64,000 nt of DNA from an uncultured Pseudomonas sp. (GTDB lineage: Bacteria; Pseudomonadota; Gammaproteobacteria; Pseudomonadales; Pseudomonadaceae). Below are positions 1-9,036 of the stretch, piece after piece. How positions within the stretch are numbered: the first letter of the stretch is position 1; every line of letters begins with the position of its first letter. Location: the NCBI RefSeq assembly GCF_913774235.1, contig NZ_CAJYDW010000018.1:186001-250000 (forward strand), written 5' to 3'. Made by a program: the position numbers and the translations under genes. The notes below the pieces were generated by a model, which worked only from the letters and a program-made list of their open reading frames with translations, did no database searches and was not told where the DNA came from.

Positions 1-1
1 C

Positions 2-619
2 GAATTCGCCATCCCGGCGGCGTCGCCGAACATCATCGAGTCCAAGTCGTTCAAGCTGTATCTCAATTCCCTGAACCAGTCGGTGTTCGCCTCCTGGGCC
101 GAACTCGAAGCCATTCTGGTCAGGGATCTGAGCGCAGCCGCTGGCGCCCCGGTCGGGGTCACGCTGCTCTCGCTGGACGACTGGGCCGCCCGGGGTATCC
201 AGCGGCCAGCCGGCCAGTGCATCGACGACCTGGATATCACTGTTGACCGCTATGCCGAGCCACAGGTGCAGACCTTGGCCGTTGGTGAAGCGCGGAACAG
301 CCAACGCTTCTTTAGTCATCTGCTGAAGTCGAACTGCCCGGTTACCGGTCAGCCGGACTGGGGTACTGTTGTCGTCGAGTACGAAGCAGGGCTAGCGCTG
401 GACCCAGCGAGCCTGCTGCGTTACCTGGTCGCCTTCCGCCAGCACGCCGACTTCCACGAGCAGTGCGTGGAACGCATCTATCTGGATCTCTGGCAGGTAC
501 TGGAGCCGGCACGGCTCACGGTTTTCGCCCGCTATGTACGGCGGGGTGGGCTGGATATCAATCCCTACCGCAGCAGCGACGATATCCAGCCCGGGTCCGA
601 ACGTTACGTTCGGCAGTGA
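2..619 (+). CDS. queF: NADPH-dependent 7-cyano-7-deazaguanine reductase QueF (5'-truncated)
   Basis: This enzyme reduces preQ0 to preQ1 in the cytoplasm, a step of queuosine tRNA modification. The reading frame is open from base 2, so the gene begins before the window. The visible part opens with [13 protein letters not shown], which is the conserved QueF substrate-binding stretch, and also carries [13 protein letters not shown] and FHEQCVERI. The length fits the C-terminal three quarters of the long, two-domain (YqcD-like) QueF; the N-terminal part is outside. The convergent DUF4404 gene starts its stop codon immediately after this stop. Confidence 0.93.
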   Translation, partial: EFAIPAASPNIIESKSFKLYLNSLNQSVFASWAELEAILVRDLSAAAGAPVGVTLLSLDDWAARGIQRPAGQCIDDLDITVDRYAEPQVQTLAVGEARNSQRFFSHLLKSNCPVTGQPDWGTVVVEYEAGLALDPASLLRYLVAFRQHADFHEQCVERIYLDLWQVLEPARLTVFARYVRRGGLDINPYRSSDDIQPGSERYVRQ

Positions 620-889
620 TCAGATGCCCATGCTGCTCAGGCTGTTCATGATGGACCTGAGCGTACCGGCCATGGTGGGGTGACTGACTTCGAAACGCTC
701 TACCGCCAGATTGACGCCATCCACCAGGCTGCTGTCGCTGGTATGGGTGGCGTCTTCGTTGGCCAGCTGAAACTCGATGTCACGGATCAGGAGCTCCAGG
801 CTTTCCCGGTCCTCGGGCGAAGACGGCGGATCCTGATCCAGCTGGTGGCGGAGTTCGTCGAGTTGTTCCTGCAGATGAGACGTGGTCAT
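620..889 (-). CDS. DUF4404 family small protein
   Basis: An 89-residue, acidic, probably helical cytoplasmic protein of the DUF4404 family, known from pseudomonads without an assigned function. It begins MTTSHLQEQLDELRHQL with a heptad-like pattern and has a conserved-looking C-terminal stretch (FEVSHPTMAGTLRSIMNSL). The start is supported by an AGGAG about 7 bases upstream. It is convergent with queF and abuts its stop codon. Family assignment is from recognition of the sequence, not a search. Confidence 0.75.
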   Translation of the reverse strand: MTTSHLQEQLDELRHQLDQDPPSSPEDRESLELLIRDIEFQLANEDATHTSDSSLVDGVNLAVERFEVSHPTMAGTLRSIMNSLSSMGI

Positions 890-1032
890 GGCGTTTCTCC
901 TGTGTCCGGACTCTTTGACCGCAACGACGGGTCAAAGATCGAGTGACTGAGTTCGGCCACTGAGCCAAAGTAGCAAAGCTATGACTATAATCGGCGCCTT
1001 TCAGGCGTCTGAGTGCAACTAGGAGAGAAGCG

Positions 1033-1734
1033 ATGACGGTCGAGCGACGGGGTTCCAGGGTCTGGGGCGCGCTGCTGGCGACAGCCCTGACGTTTGCCGG
1101 TCAGGCGATGGCGGCGGAAGCCGAGAATCCCGATCCGTGGGAGGGCTTCAACCGCAAGATCTTCGTGTTCAACGACACCCTGGACACCTATGCCCTCAAG
1201 CCGGTCGCCCAGGGCTACCAGCGCTTCACGCCGGGCTTCGTGCAGACGGGCGTGAGCAACTTCTTCAACAACCTGGGGGACGTGCGCAACCTGGTCAACG
1301 ACCTGCTGCAGGGTAAGGTGGAACACGCCGGGGTCGATACCGCGCGGCTGCTGATGAACACCACCCTGGGCGGCCTCGGCCTGGTGGACGTGGCCACCAA
1401 GGCCGGTCTACAGCGCAACGACGAGGATTTCGGCCAGACCCTGGGCAAGTGGGGCGCGAGCAGCGGTCCCTACCTGGTGCTGCCGTTCTTCGGTCCCAGC
1501 AGCGTACGTGACGGCCTCGGCCGTATCCCGGACAGCTACACCAGCGCCTATCCCTATGTGGACGACGTGGCGGTCCGCAACAGCGCCTTCGCTCTCAGCA
1601 CCGTCGACACCCGCGCCGGGCTGCTGCAGGCCGAGCGCCTGATCACCGGCGACAAGTACGTGTTCATCCGCAACGCCTATCTGCAGACCCGGGAATTCAA
1701 GGTCAAGGATGGCCACGTGGTGGACGATTTCTAG
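1033..1734 (+). CDS. mlaA: MlaA/VacJ family phospholipid-retention protein
   Basis: MlaA sits in the outer membrane and removes mislocalised phospholipids from the outer leaflet for retrograde Mla transport. The 233-residue product has an N-terminal signal (hydrophobic segment ending AMAA) followed by the family hallmark NPDPWEGFNRKIFVFND and later GPSSVRDGLGRIPDSY. No lipobox cysteine is visible at the cleavage point, unlike the E. coli lipoprotein, so anchoring may be by the embedded ring alone. An AGGAG precedes the ATG. A strong terminator follows the stop. It is a single gene, separate from an mlaFEDCB operon. Confidence 0.92.
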   Translation: MTVERRGSRVWGALLATALTFAGQAMAAEAENPDPWEGFNRKIFVFNDTLDTYALKPVAQGYQRFTPGFVQTGVSNFFNNLGDVRNLVNDLLQGKVEHAGVDTARLLMNTTLGGLGLVDVATKAGLQRNDEDFGQTLGKWGASSGPYLVLPFFGPSSVRDGLGRIPDSYTSAYPYVDDVAVRNSAFALSTVDTRAGLLQAERLITGDKYVFIRNAYLQTREFKVKDGHVVDDF

Positions 1735-1754
1735 CGCACGACACGGATGAAACG

Positions 1755-1784
1755 AAAAAGGCAGCCCTGAGGCTGCCTTTTTTC
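1755..1784. terminator. Bidirectional rho-independent terminator
   Basis: A perfect 7-bp stem, GGCAGCC (1760-1766) with GGCTGCC (1771-1777), a CTGA loop, an A-run before and a T-run after. It separates mlaA from the convergent PilZ gene and can serve both. Confidence 0.9.
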
Positions 1785-1797
1785 ATTGCTATGGCGT

Positions 1798-2097
1798 CTA
1801 GCGCATCTCGAGCACCGACAGCCCGAGCAATTGCTTGCCCAAATCGGTGGCCTGGACGCGCAGCACCTCGGCATCCGCTTCCAAACCCTTGAGTTCGGGA
1901 TGACTGGAGGGAATGATCACCGTCACCCGGTCACCGACCGAGAGCGCGGTTTCCGCTTCGATCTGGAAGCCGGTGCTGGACATGTCCACGCAGCGGGCAT
2001 CGAAACTCTGGTCTCCCACCTTGAGGATGGCCTGGGAATCGACATTCATGCGAATGAAGTCGCGCTTTTCACTGTAAGAGCGGTCACTGGTACTCAT
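1798..2097 (-). CDS. PilZ domain protein
   Basis: A 99-residue protein made of a single PilZ domain, the common c-di-GMP receptor fold. The ligand motifs are visible: an RxxxR-like pair in EKRDFIRMNV near residues 11-17 and DMSSTGF (about 38-44) matching D/NxSxxG. Such stand-alone PilZ proteins pass c-di-GMP levels on to partner proteins in the cytoplasm. It lies beside the rssB-rssC pair, a neighbourhood seen in P. aeruginosa. The partner process cannot be told from sequence. Confidence 0.9.
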   Translation of the reverse strand: MSTSDRSYSEKRDFIRMNVDSQAILKVGDQSFDARCVDMSSTGFQIEAETALSVGDRVTVIIPSSHPELKGLEADAEVLRVQATDLGKQLLGLSVLEMR

Positions 2098-2300
2098 GGC
2101 AATCCTACTGCGTGGGAGGATGGATAGCGTTAGGCTTGAGGTATAAACTCAAGAAAGGCACCCTGTAAAGAAAATCCATCCCGTTGGCAAGCTTGAACGC
2201 CTGGGTGGATGGGAGTAGTGTCTCGCCGTGTCGTAATCACCGTGGCCCGTGTCGGATAGCGTCCGCCGGTTAGCCGTTCGGGTGCATGCCTGGATCCTCT

Positions 2301-3485
2301 ATGTCTAATACGCCTGCCACGCTCTTGATCATTGACGATGACGAGGTGGTTCGCCTCAGCCTCGCCGACTATCTCGAGGACAGTGGCTTCAATGTCCTGC
2401 AAGCCAGCAATGGCCAGCAGGGCCTGCAGATCTTCGAGCGTGAACAGCCTGATCTCATCATCTGCGACCTGCGCATGCCGCAGGTCGATGGGCTGACGCT
2501 GCTGCGCCGGATCAGTGAGCTCTCCATCGATACGCCCGTGCTGGTGCTGTCCGGCGCGGGGGTGATGAGCGATGTCGTCGAGGCCCTGCGCCTGGGCGCC
2601 GCCGATTACCTGATCAAACCGCTGGAAGACCTGGTGGTGCTCGAGCACTCGGTGAACCGGGCGCTGGATCGTGCCCGGCTGCGCCTGGAGAACGATCGCT
2701 ACCGGGTCAAGCTGGAGAATACCAATCGCGAGTTGCAGGCCAGCCTGAGCCTGCTGCAGGAAGACCAAAACGCCGGTCGCCACGTGCAGATGAACATGCT
2801 GCCGGTGACACCCTGGGAAACCGAGGGGCTGAAGTTTGCCCACGAGATCATCCCGTCGCTTTACCTGTCCGGCGATTTCGTCGACTACTTTCGTATTGAC
2901 GAGCATCGGGTCGCCTTCTATCTGGCGGACGTTTCCGGACATGGCGCCTCATCGGCGTTCGTCACGGTGCTGCTCAAGTTCATGACCACCCGGCTGCTGT
3001 ACGAGTCCAAGCGCAACGGGACGCTACCCGAATTCAAGCCGTCGGATGTGCTCGGCCACATCAATCGGGGTTTGCTCGATTGCAAATTGGGCAAACACGT
3101 GACCATGCTGGGCGGGGTGATCGACGAGACCACCGAGACCCTGAGCTACAGCATTGGTGGGCACCTGCCCTTGCCGGTCCTGCACACGCCGGACGAGACC
3201 CGCTTCCTGGAAGGCAAGGGGTTGCCAGTGGGCCTGTTCAAGGAGGCCACCTACAATGACTACCAGATGGCCTTGCCGGAGCGCTTCAGCCTGACCCTCT
3301 TTTCGGATGGCATCTTCGATCTGCTGCCGGGAGATAATTTGAAAGAGAAAGAAAGCAGCCTGCCCGATCACGTTCGCCGCGCCGGCGGTACACTGGCAGG
3401 CCTGAGTGAAGCCCTTGATCTGGCAGCGGTCAATGACATGCCTGACGATATCGCTTTGCTGGTGTTGAGCAGGAATCTGGCATGA
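2301..3485 (+). CDS. rssB: RssB-type response regulator with PP2C/SpoIIE phosphatase output
   Basis: The N-terminal receiver domain has acidic residues D12-D14, phospho-acceptor Asp56 (IICDLRMP) and the LIKP lysine. A coiled linker (about residues 125-160) leads to a PP2C-like SpoIIE domain (YLSGDFVDYF, DVSGHGASSAF, FSDGIFDLL). Pseudomonas proteins of this type act in partner switching: the phosphatase dephosphorylates a STAS anti-sigma antagonist, here the overlapping next gene, and so tunes RpoS or other sigma output. An ATG at 2286 is also in frame, but the ATG at 2301 has the better upstream GGA. Translation is coupled to rssC by a 4-base overlap. Confidence 0.88.
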   Translation: MSNTPATLLIIDDDEVVRLSLADYLEDSGFNVLQASNGQQGLQIFEREQPDLIICDLRMPQVDGLTLLRRISELSIDTPVLVLSGAGVMSDVVEALRLGAADYLIKPLEDLVVLEHSVNRALDRARLRLENDRYRVKLENTNRELQASLSLLQEDQNAGRHVQMNMLPVTPWETEGLKFAHEIIPSLYLSGDFVDYFRIDEHRVAFYLADVSGHGASSAFVTVLLKFMTTRLLYESKRNGTLPEFKPSDVLGHINRGLLDCKLGKHVTMLGGVIDETTETLSYSIGGHLPLPVLHTPDETRFLEGKGLPVGLFKEATYNDYQMALPERFSLTLFSDGIFDLLPGDNLKEKESSLPDHVRRAGGTLAGLSEALDLAAVNDMPDDIALLVLSRNLA

Positions 3486-3964
3486 GCACCGGAAAAATCC
3501 AATTTGCCGAGCAGGACGGTACCTTTGTCCTGAAATTCACCGGCGAGGTGCGCCTGACCCTCTGCTCGGCGCTGGATGCGACCATCGAGCACATCTTCTC
3601 GTCGCTGAATTTCTCGTCCATCGTCATCGACCTGACCGAGACGCAGAGTATCGACAGCACCACCCTGGGCCTGCTGGCCAAGCTGTCGATCCTCTCGCGG
3701 CAGCGCATCGGCCTGCTGCCCATGCTGACGACGAACAACCCGGACATCCTGCGGCTGCTGGATTCCATGGGCTTCGATCAGGTGTTCAATATCGTCGAGA
3801 CCGTGCTGCCTTGCCCGGAGTGCCTGACCGACCTGCCACCGCAGGACCAGTCCGAAGCCGAGGTGCGCAGTCGTGTGTTGGAAGCCCATCGGGTGTTGAT
3901 GGGCCTGAATGAATCCAACCGCAATGCCTTTCGCGATCTGGTCAGTGCCCTGGAAAGGCACTGA
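3482..3964 (+). CDS. rssC: STAS-domain anti-sigma factor antagonist RssC
   Basis: The N-terminal STAS domain (about residues 5-105) carries the site DLTETQSIDSTTLGLLAKL, whose serine/threonine is the usual phosphorylation position of SpoIIAA-like antagonists. A C-terminal helical extension (about 110-160) is typical of the Pseudomonas RssC form. It is expected to bind an anti-sigma or adaptor protein when dephosphorylated by the upstream RssB. The ATG overlaps the rssB stop (ATGA), so the two are co-translated. The pair followed by a convergent tal is the P. aeruginosa order. Confidence 0.85.
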   Translation: MSTGKIQFAEQDGTFVLKFTGEVRLTLCSALDATIEHIFSSLNFSSIVIDLTETQSIDSTTLGLLAKLSILSRQRIGLLPMLTTNNPDILRLLDSMGFDQVFNIVETVLPCPECLTDLPPQDQSEAEVRSRVLEAHRVLMGLNESNRNAFRDLVSALERH

Positions 3965-3976
3965 CCGCGTCGGCTC

Positions 3977-4903
3977 TTAGCGCTTGCCGGGCAGCAGCAC
4001 TTCCAGCTTTTCCTGATCACGCGCGAATTGGCGAATACCTTCGGCCAGCTTCTCGGTGGCCATGGCATCCTCATTGTGCGCCCAGCGGAAGGCCGCCTCG
4101 TTCAGTTGCTGCTTGGGCTCACCGCCCTTGCTGTCGGCGGTCAGCACGCGCGGCAGGTCGCCCTGGGCGTCCGACAGCTGCTGTAGCAGCTCGGGACTGA
4201 TGGTCAGGCGGTCGCAGCCAGCCAGTTGCTCGATCTGGTTCAGGTTGCGGAAGCTGGCGCCCATGACTACGGTCTTGTAGCCGTTGGCCTTGTAGTACTG
4301 GTAGATGCGGGTCACGGACTTCACGCCCGGATCTTCGGCGCCTTCGTAATCACGGCCTTCGGCCTTCTTGTACCAGTCGTAGATCCGGCCGACGAAGGGC
4401 GAGATCAGGAATACGCCGGCGTCGGCGCAGGCTGCGGCCTGGGCGAAGGAGAACAGTAGGGTCAGGTTGGTCTGGATGCCTTCCTTCTCCAGTTGCTCGG
4501 CCGCGCGGATGCCTTCCCAGGTGGAGGCGATCTTGATCAGCACGCGGTCCTTGCCGATACCGGCCTTTTCATAGAGTTCGATCAGGCGATGGGCGCGCTC
4601 CAGGGTGGCGGCGGTGTCGAACGACAGGCGCGCGTCCACCTCGGTGGAGATGCGGCCGGGAATCAGCTTGAGGATCTCGCCACCCACGGCCACGGCGAAA
4701 CGGTCGCAGGCCAGGCCAATGTCGCCACCGGCGCCGCTGAAGGCGGCCTGCAGATGGTCTTCGTAGCGGGGCAGGGCGGCCGCCTTGAGCAGAAGCGAAG
4801 GGTTGGTCGTGGCGTCGTAGGGCTTGAGGCGGGCAATGGCGTCCAGGTCGCCGGTGTCGGCAACGACCGTGGTGTATTGCTTGAGTTGTTCCAGCTTGCT
4901 CAT
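3977..4903 (-). CDS. tal: Transaldolase
   Basis: A 308-residue class I transaldolase (TalB type) of the non-oxidative pentose phosphate pathway. It moves a dihydroxyacetone unit from sedoheptulose-7-phosphate to glyceraldehyde-3-phosphate. Diagnostic stretches are [23 protein letters not shown] near the N-terminus, the Schiff-base lysine region [13 protein letters not shown] (about 128-140) and [10 protein letters not shown]. The length matches the TalB family. It is transcribed divergently from nothing nearby and convergent with rssC; dusA lies upstream in the same direction, 47 bases away. Confidence 0.96.
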   Translation of the reverse strand: MSKLEQLKQYTTVVADTGDLDAIARLKPYDATTNPSLLLKAAALPRYEDHLQAAFSGAGGDIGLACDRFAVAVGGEILKLIPGRISTEVDARLSFDTAATLERAHRLIELYEKAGIGKDRVLIKIASTWEGIRAAEQLEKEGIQTNLTLLFSFAQAAACADAGVFLISPFVGRIYDWYKKAEGRDYEGAEDPGVKSVTRIYQYYKANGYKTVVMGASFRNLNQIEQLAGCDRLTISPELLQQLSDAQGDLPRVLTADSKGGEPKQQLNEAAFRWAHNEDAMATEKLAEGIRQFARDQEKLEVLLPGKR

Positions 4904-4950
4904 GGCAGGTCTTTCCTTCGGTTAACGAATGGACATCGTGGAGACGTGAC

Positions 4951-5961
4951 TCAATGGCCTCTGAGAAGTTCAGTGGCCTCGTCGTACAGGCGCAGCGGAT
5001 CAGGGCTGCGATGCAACTCGGTGGACAACAGTTGACGAAAGCGCCTGGCGCCAGGAAAACCCTGTGCCAGGCCAAGAACATGCCGAGTGACGTGATGGAC
5101 GACGCCACCCTGCTGCAGATGCGCCTCGACGTAGGGGCGTAGCTGCAGCATGACCTCATGCCGGCTGATCTGCGGATGATCCGCGCCATACAGCGCGGCG
5201 TCCACTTCGGCCAGCAGGTAAGGGTTCTGGTACGCCTCACGGCCCAGCATCACGCCATCGAAGACCTGCAGCTGCTCGCGGCAGGTCTCCAAAGTCTTGA
5301 TGCCGCCATTGAGGATGAACTCCAGATCCGGGAAATCCTGCACCAGCTGCGCGGCCACCTCGTAGCGCAGCGGCGGGATCTCGCGATTCTGCTTGGGCGA
5401 AAGCCCTTCGAGGATGGCGATGCGGGCGTGGACGGTGAAGCTGCGGCAACCAGCCTCGGCGACCTGGCCGACGAAGTCCCGCAGCGCGTCGTAGCTGTCG
5501 CGGCCGGAGATCCCGATGCGGTGCTTGACCGTCACCGGAATGGCCACGGCATCGCGCATCGCCTTGACGACGTCCGCCACGCGCTCGGGATAGGCCATCA
5601 GGCAGGCGCCGATCAGGTTGTTCTGTACCCGGTCGCTGGGGCAGCCAACGTTCAGATTGATCTCGTCATAGCCCGCCTGCTCGCCCAGCCGTGCCGCCGC
5701 GGCCAACTCCTGTGCCACGCTGCCACCCAGTTGCAGGGCAACGGGATGCTCGGTCCGGTCATGGCGCAGGAAGCGCTGGGCATCGCCATGCAACAGGGCG
5801 CCGGTGGTGACCATCTCGGTATAGAGCAGGGCATGTTGCGAGAGCAGGCGATGGAAATAGCGGCAGTGGCGGTCCGTCCAGTCCATCATCGGCGCCACGG
5901 AAAAGCGGCGGGAGGGCTCAGGGCGCGTGGTTACTGGGTTTGAGGCGGTTTCGGCAAGCAT
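4951..5961 (-). CDS. dusA: tRNA-dihydrouridine synthase A
   Basis: A flavoenzyme that reduces uridines 20/20a of tRNA to dihydrouridine. The 336-residue protein has RRFSVAPMMDWTDRHCRYF at the N-terminus, the catalytic-cysteine region NLNVGCPSDRVQNNLIGACLM, and VTVKHRIGI and ILNGGI for FMN binding. The ATG at 5961 lacks a good ribosome site, but residues before RRFSV are variable in the family. The dusA 5' end is a known integration target of temperate phages and islands; a phage-gene remnant does lie just upstream of it here. Confidence 0.95.
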   Translation of the reverse strand: MLAETASNPVTTRPEPSRRFSVAPMMDWTDRHCRYFHRLLSQHALLYTEMVTTGALLHGDAQRFLRHDRTEHPVALQLGGSVAQELAAAARLGEQAGYDEINLNVGCPSDRVQNNLIGACLMAYPERVADVVKAMRDAVAIPVTVKHRIGISGRDSYDALRDFVGQVAEAGCRSFTVHARIAILEGLSPKQNREIPPLRYEVAAQLVQDFPDLEFILNGGIKTLETCREQLQVFDGVMLGREAYQNPYLLAEVDAALYGADHPQISRHEVMLQLRPYVEAHLQQGGVVHHVTRHVLGLAQGFPGARRFRQLLSTELHRSPDPLRLYDEATELLRGH

Positions 5962-6289
5962 TCGGAAACTTCGTTTGTAGCACTGTTCTGCCCGGTTTCA
6001 GCGTGCTTTTCCTGGCTCAGTGCTGAGTTCGAGCACTCGGAAAAACGTCTAACACTCGGCAGCAGACTGGAAGGATGGCACGGCGAGAACGCGCTAGGGC
6101 GTGAATGTTTATGCCCAGATCAGGCTGCGCCGCGAGAGGGAAACAGTCTATCAAGAATCCCAGGTTTCTGAGCGGGCGGCGACCGTCCCAGCTGCTGTGG
6201 TGAACAGCTGAAGCGACTAATGCGATGGGAGCCCCAGATTTTTAACAGCGTGACTGCGCGCCGACATTTTCGCTGGCTATCGGTTTGCC
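5962..6289. other. Intergenic stretch between dusA and the phage remnant
   Basis: About 330 bases with no convincing gene, tRNA or repeat. It holds the dusA leader and probably degraded phage-derived or island DNA. Short open frames here have no recognisable protein features. Confidence 0.5.
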
Positions 6290-6651
6290 CGGCGCACTTA
6301 CGCTGCTGATCTATTCCCTGGTGGTTGAGCGGACCGACGATGCTGATGCCGTCGTGGCTGGTCAGGTCGGTGACGCCGCCTGCGCGATCGCCGTTGGCCG
6401 GCAGCTGCTGGCTGAACAGGCCGCAGGGCACGGATGCCCTGGGCGGTCTGGCCGCTGGGGCTGAAGATGACGACCTGCTCGCCCACGGTGGGCGGATCCC
6501 ACTCGCGACTCTTGCCGGTGCGCAGGGGGAGCCAGGGCAGTTGGCCGGTCAGCAGGGCGCTGGTCGGTGAGACTGCCATGGTCGACCTCGGCGATGGTGC
6601 CGAGGCGGATCAGGTTCTCGATGGGCGGGCGAGGGCGGCGGTGTCGGTCAT
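6290..6651 (-). pseudogene. Remnant of phage baseplate assembly protein V (gpV family)
   Basis: Three short reading frames on the minus strand read in turn as one protein. From an ATG at 6651 it starts MTDTAALAR, shifts frame to IENLIRLGTIAEVDHG, shifts again to LLTGQLPWLPLRTG and EWDPPTVGEQVVIFSPSGQ, and shifts once more to GLFSQQLPANGDRAG. This order and wording match P2-like/Mu-like baseplate spike protein V. At least three frameshifts and loss of the C-terminal part make it dead. It is isolated, with no other tail genes beside it, so it marks a decayed prophage or pyocin-like island next to dusA. Confidence 0.8.
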
Positions 6652-6758
6652 GCTGCGGAGGAGCAGTTAGGATGCAGCTAGCGACATTTGTGGCGAAATT
6701 TCCTACAAATGAAGGTCTCGTGAGCAATAAGGATCTACCAGAGCGCTGACGTCAGACG

Positions 6759-8291
6759 CTACATGCTTACTTCAATACGGTTTCGACCAGCTGCTTTCGC
6801 AGCATACAGCGCTTGATCAGCTTTCTTGGTTATCGAACTGATAGGCTGTCCATAAGAGAACTCGGTAATTCCCAGGCTAATGGTGACCTTGCGTTTTATT
6901 GGGAAATCATGGCTTTCTACAGCTTGGCGTAACTTTTCGCCAAGTACCATGCAGCCTGTGATGCTGGTGTCTGGACATACTATAGAGAACTCCTCTCCGC
7001 CTGTTCTGCAAAAGACGTCCTTGGTCCTAAGGTTGTTAGATATGAGGGTGGTAAGCTCGGATAGTATTTCATCTCCCTTATCGTGGCCGAAGGTATCATT
7101 TATTGATTTGAAATGATCGACATCAAAAGCCACGATTCCGTGCTTGATGAAAATTGGATGAATGGCGTTGGTTAAGCTTTCCATGGTTTCATTGAAGTGA
7201 CGTCTGTTATAAATCCCCGTCAAAAAGTCCGTTCGGTTGATTACGTCGAGCTCATGGGTTTTCTTGAGGACGAGATACGAGGTCTTGCGGTTTTGATTGG
7301 CAAGAAAAAAGAACATCAGGGATAGAAGGCTGCTGACAATAGTGCTCAGTGCAATCAAATAGGAGCTCTTGAACTCTTCACCTTGTGACAGTAGAAAGGC
7401 GTCCGATGCCGCGATAGTCATGACGTATTGAAAGTCGTCCATAACCAGAGTTTTAGTCTGTATCAGGCCTTCCTGCTTTGCAGGTGGGATGCCGTTGGTG
7501 TAGACGGTGGACGAGACTCCGTTGCTACCGATGAAAGTCAGACCTATTGCCATTTGACCGGAGCTGGAGGCTGGGATGTCGGCCTCCATGAGCTCGCTCA
7601 GAGGTACGATGGAGGCAACAAAGGCTGCATTTTCTTCACAGTTTCTGCTGACGCAACCTATTGGGCTGATAAAGAATGCTTGGTGTTTTCCGGGTTCCAG
7701 TTCGGTGGGGGACGACACTGTGGTCGTGCCCGTTTCGCGAGCCCTTCGGAAGCTATTAAATAGACTTTCGTTTGAACTTAGGTCAAATCCCGTGCGATAT
7801 TCGGAACTTGGGGTTGTGGAAAATATAATTGTCAGTGCGGTGCTCTTGCTTTGATTTATCGGTTCTTTGTTTGGCGGGCTGGAGTAGGTTTGATAGTTGA
7901 ATGGCGAAGATTGATGGATTGCTTGTCTTTTTTTATCTATTGTTTCGGTGTCGATGAATCTGGCAAGGATGTAATTGCCATATGTCTGGCGGAAGGGCAA
8001 GGTAAAGCCATTGAACTCCGACTCCGTGGTAATGTCGGAATTTTCTATGAATCTCTTAGTGCTGGTAACTCGTGCCAGCTCGGAGCGAAACCTGGTCTGA
8101 ACTCTGCTTATACGCTCGTCAGCCAACATTCTAAAATTTGCAGAGACTGCTGTATTTGATTTTTTTTCAACTTGTAGGCACATGTAAAACAAAACGCCAA
8201 ATGTAGTCAAAAAAACTATCGCTGAGGAAATTACGGTTTGCAGTGGAGTCTTGTCCGAGCTGACTGCATTACTGTCGGGTCTGAATGGCAT
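6759..8291 (-). CDS. Membrane CHASE-domain diguanylate cyclase (GGDEF)
   Basis: The product has a transmembrane helix near residues 17-37, a periplasmic CHASE-like sensor (ADERISRVQTRFRSELARV onwards), a second transmembrane helix near 310-330 and a C-terminal GGDEF domain. The active site reads GGEEF, with DVDHFKSINDTFGH as the metal/GTP-binding stretch, so it should make c-di-GMP from GTP. The ATG at 8291 is chosen; a TTG at 8309 would add six residues. It has clearly lower GC than the flanking genes and sits beside a phage remnant, which suggests horizontal acquisition. A small gene of unknown function lies just upstream in the same direction. Confidence 0.85.
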   Translation of the reverse strand: MPFRPDSNAVSSDKTPLQTVISSAIVFLTTFGVLFYMCLQVEKKSNTAVSANFRMLADERISRVQTRFRSELARVTSTKRFIENSDITTESEFNGFTLPFRQTYGNYILARFIDTETIDKKRQAIHQSSPFNYQTYSSPPNKEPINQSKSTALTIIFSTTPSSEYRTGFDLSSNESLFNSFRRARETGTTTVSSPTELEPGKHQAFFISPIGCVSRNCEENAAFVASIVPLSELMEADIPASSSGQMAIGLTFIGSNGVSSTVYTNGIPPAKQEGLIQTKTLVMDDFQYVMTIAASDAFLLSQGEEFKSSYLIALSTIVSSLLSLMFFFLANQNRKTSYLVLKKTHELDVINRTDFLTGIYNRRHFNETMESLTNAIHPIFIKHGIVAFDVDHFKSINDTFGHDKGDEILSELTTLISNNLRTKDVFCRTGGEEFSIVCPDTSITGCMVLGEKLRQAVESHDFPIKRKVTISLGITEFSYGQPISSITKKADQALYAAKAAGRNRIEVSM

Positions 8292-8329
8292 GGTCGGGTG
8301 TCTCGACAATTGGCTAATAGGCTGAAAAC

Positions 8330-8584
8330 CTAATCGGTGATCTTAGGTAAAGGGTCAAGAGAAGAGGTGACAATGTCTGAGCATTGCTCTCTTAGGATTG
8401 CCCATTGAAGAAGTGCGGTATCCCCTGGTTGCTTGTCATTACCGGTACATCTTTCTCGCAATGCCTCAATAAGCTTTCTTCGGAATTGCGTGTCTTTGTC
8501 TGTCCAGTCAAGTAAGCTTGAGCGATTAAATTCAGAGAGCGCGGATAGTCGCTCGGAAAGCGATTTATCATCGAAAGAATCCAT
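8330..8584 (-). CDS. Small protein of unknown function upstream of the diguanylate cyclase
   Basis: An 84-residue, charged, soluble protein not recognised as any family. It has a good AGGGA ribosome site before the ATG and lies 38 bases upstream of the GGDEF gene on the same strand, so the two are likely one operon. No signal peptide, membrane segment or metal motif is visible. Its AT-richness matches the GGDEF gene, suggesting both arrived together. A role in controlling the cyclase is only a guess from position. Confidence 0.6.
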   Translation of the reverse strand: MDSFDDKSLSERLSALSEFNRSSLLDWTDKDTQFRRKLIEALRERCTGNDKQPGDTALLQWAILREQCSDIVTSSLDPLPKITD

Positions 8585-9036
8585 TGATGTCCCTAGTTTT
8601 CGATATAGCTTTTGTATCTGCTAGATGTTGCATATCGTCGCGGGAGTAAAAAAATTGACAATAAGAAAATGTGTGATGTGCGTCACATGGCTGCCAGTAT
8701 CATGACCATTTGGTCGAAAGGCTAATCTAAATAGTGATCATTTAATTTTTGGTGAATCGATTGTTCTTGGTCAATTGACAATAAAATCACAAAGCTTTCG
8801 TAAACCTTTCAACTCGGGTTGGCTCTGCGGTCTCGGGGCCCAACTGCCGTGGTTGATCTTTGAGTTGATGGTTAATAACCGTTGCTTTGGATGCTAGACA
8901 TTGTTTCGCAAATGCAATGTCATAGTCCGCATGCGCACGTAGCCGAGTTGATGCCTTAGCTATCAATTGCCTGATCGTAGAGGCGGCTGTTTCCTACTTG
9001 CGTTTGCAGACTGTATGCCTGAAACACCTATAGTCT
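8585..9036. other. AT-rich non-coding region upstream of the 8330-8584 / GGDEF pair
   Basis: About 450 bases, markedly AT-rich with many short A/T runs, and no open frame of note. It probably contains the promoter for the minus-strand pair ending at 8584. AT-rich spacers like this are typical binding ground for H-NS-like silencers such as MvaT, but no specific site can be claimed. Confidence 0.4.

Noticed and set aside
6120-6431. A 103-codon minus-strand open frame
   Set aside because: Only its first third is protein-like, and that part belongs to the frameshifted baseplate-V remnant; the rest is unrelated.
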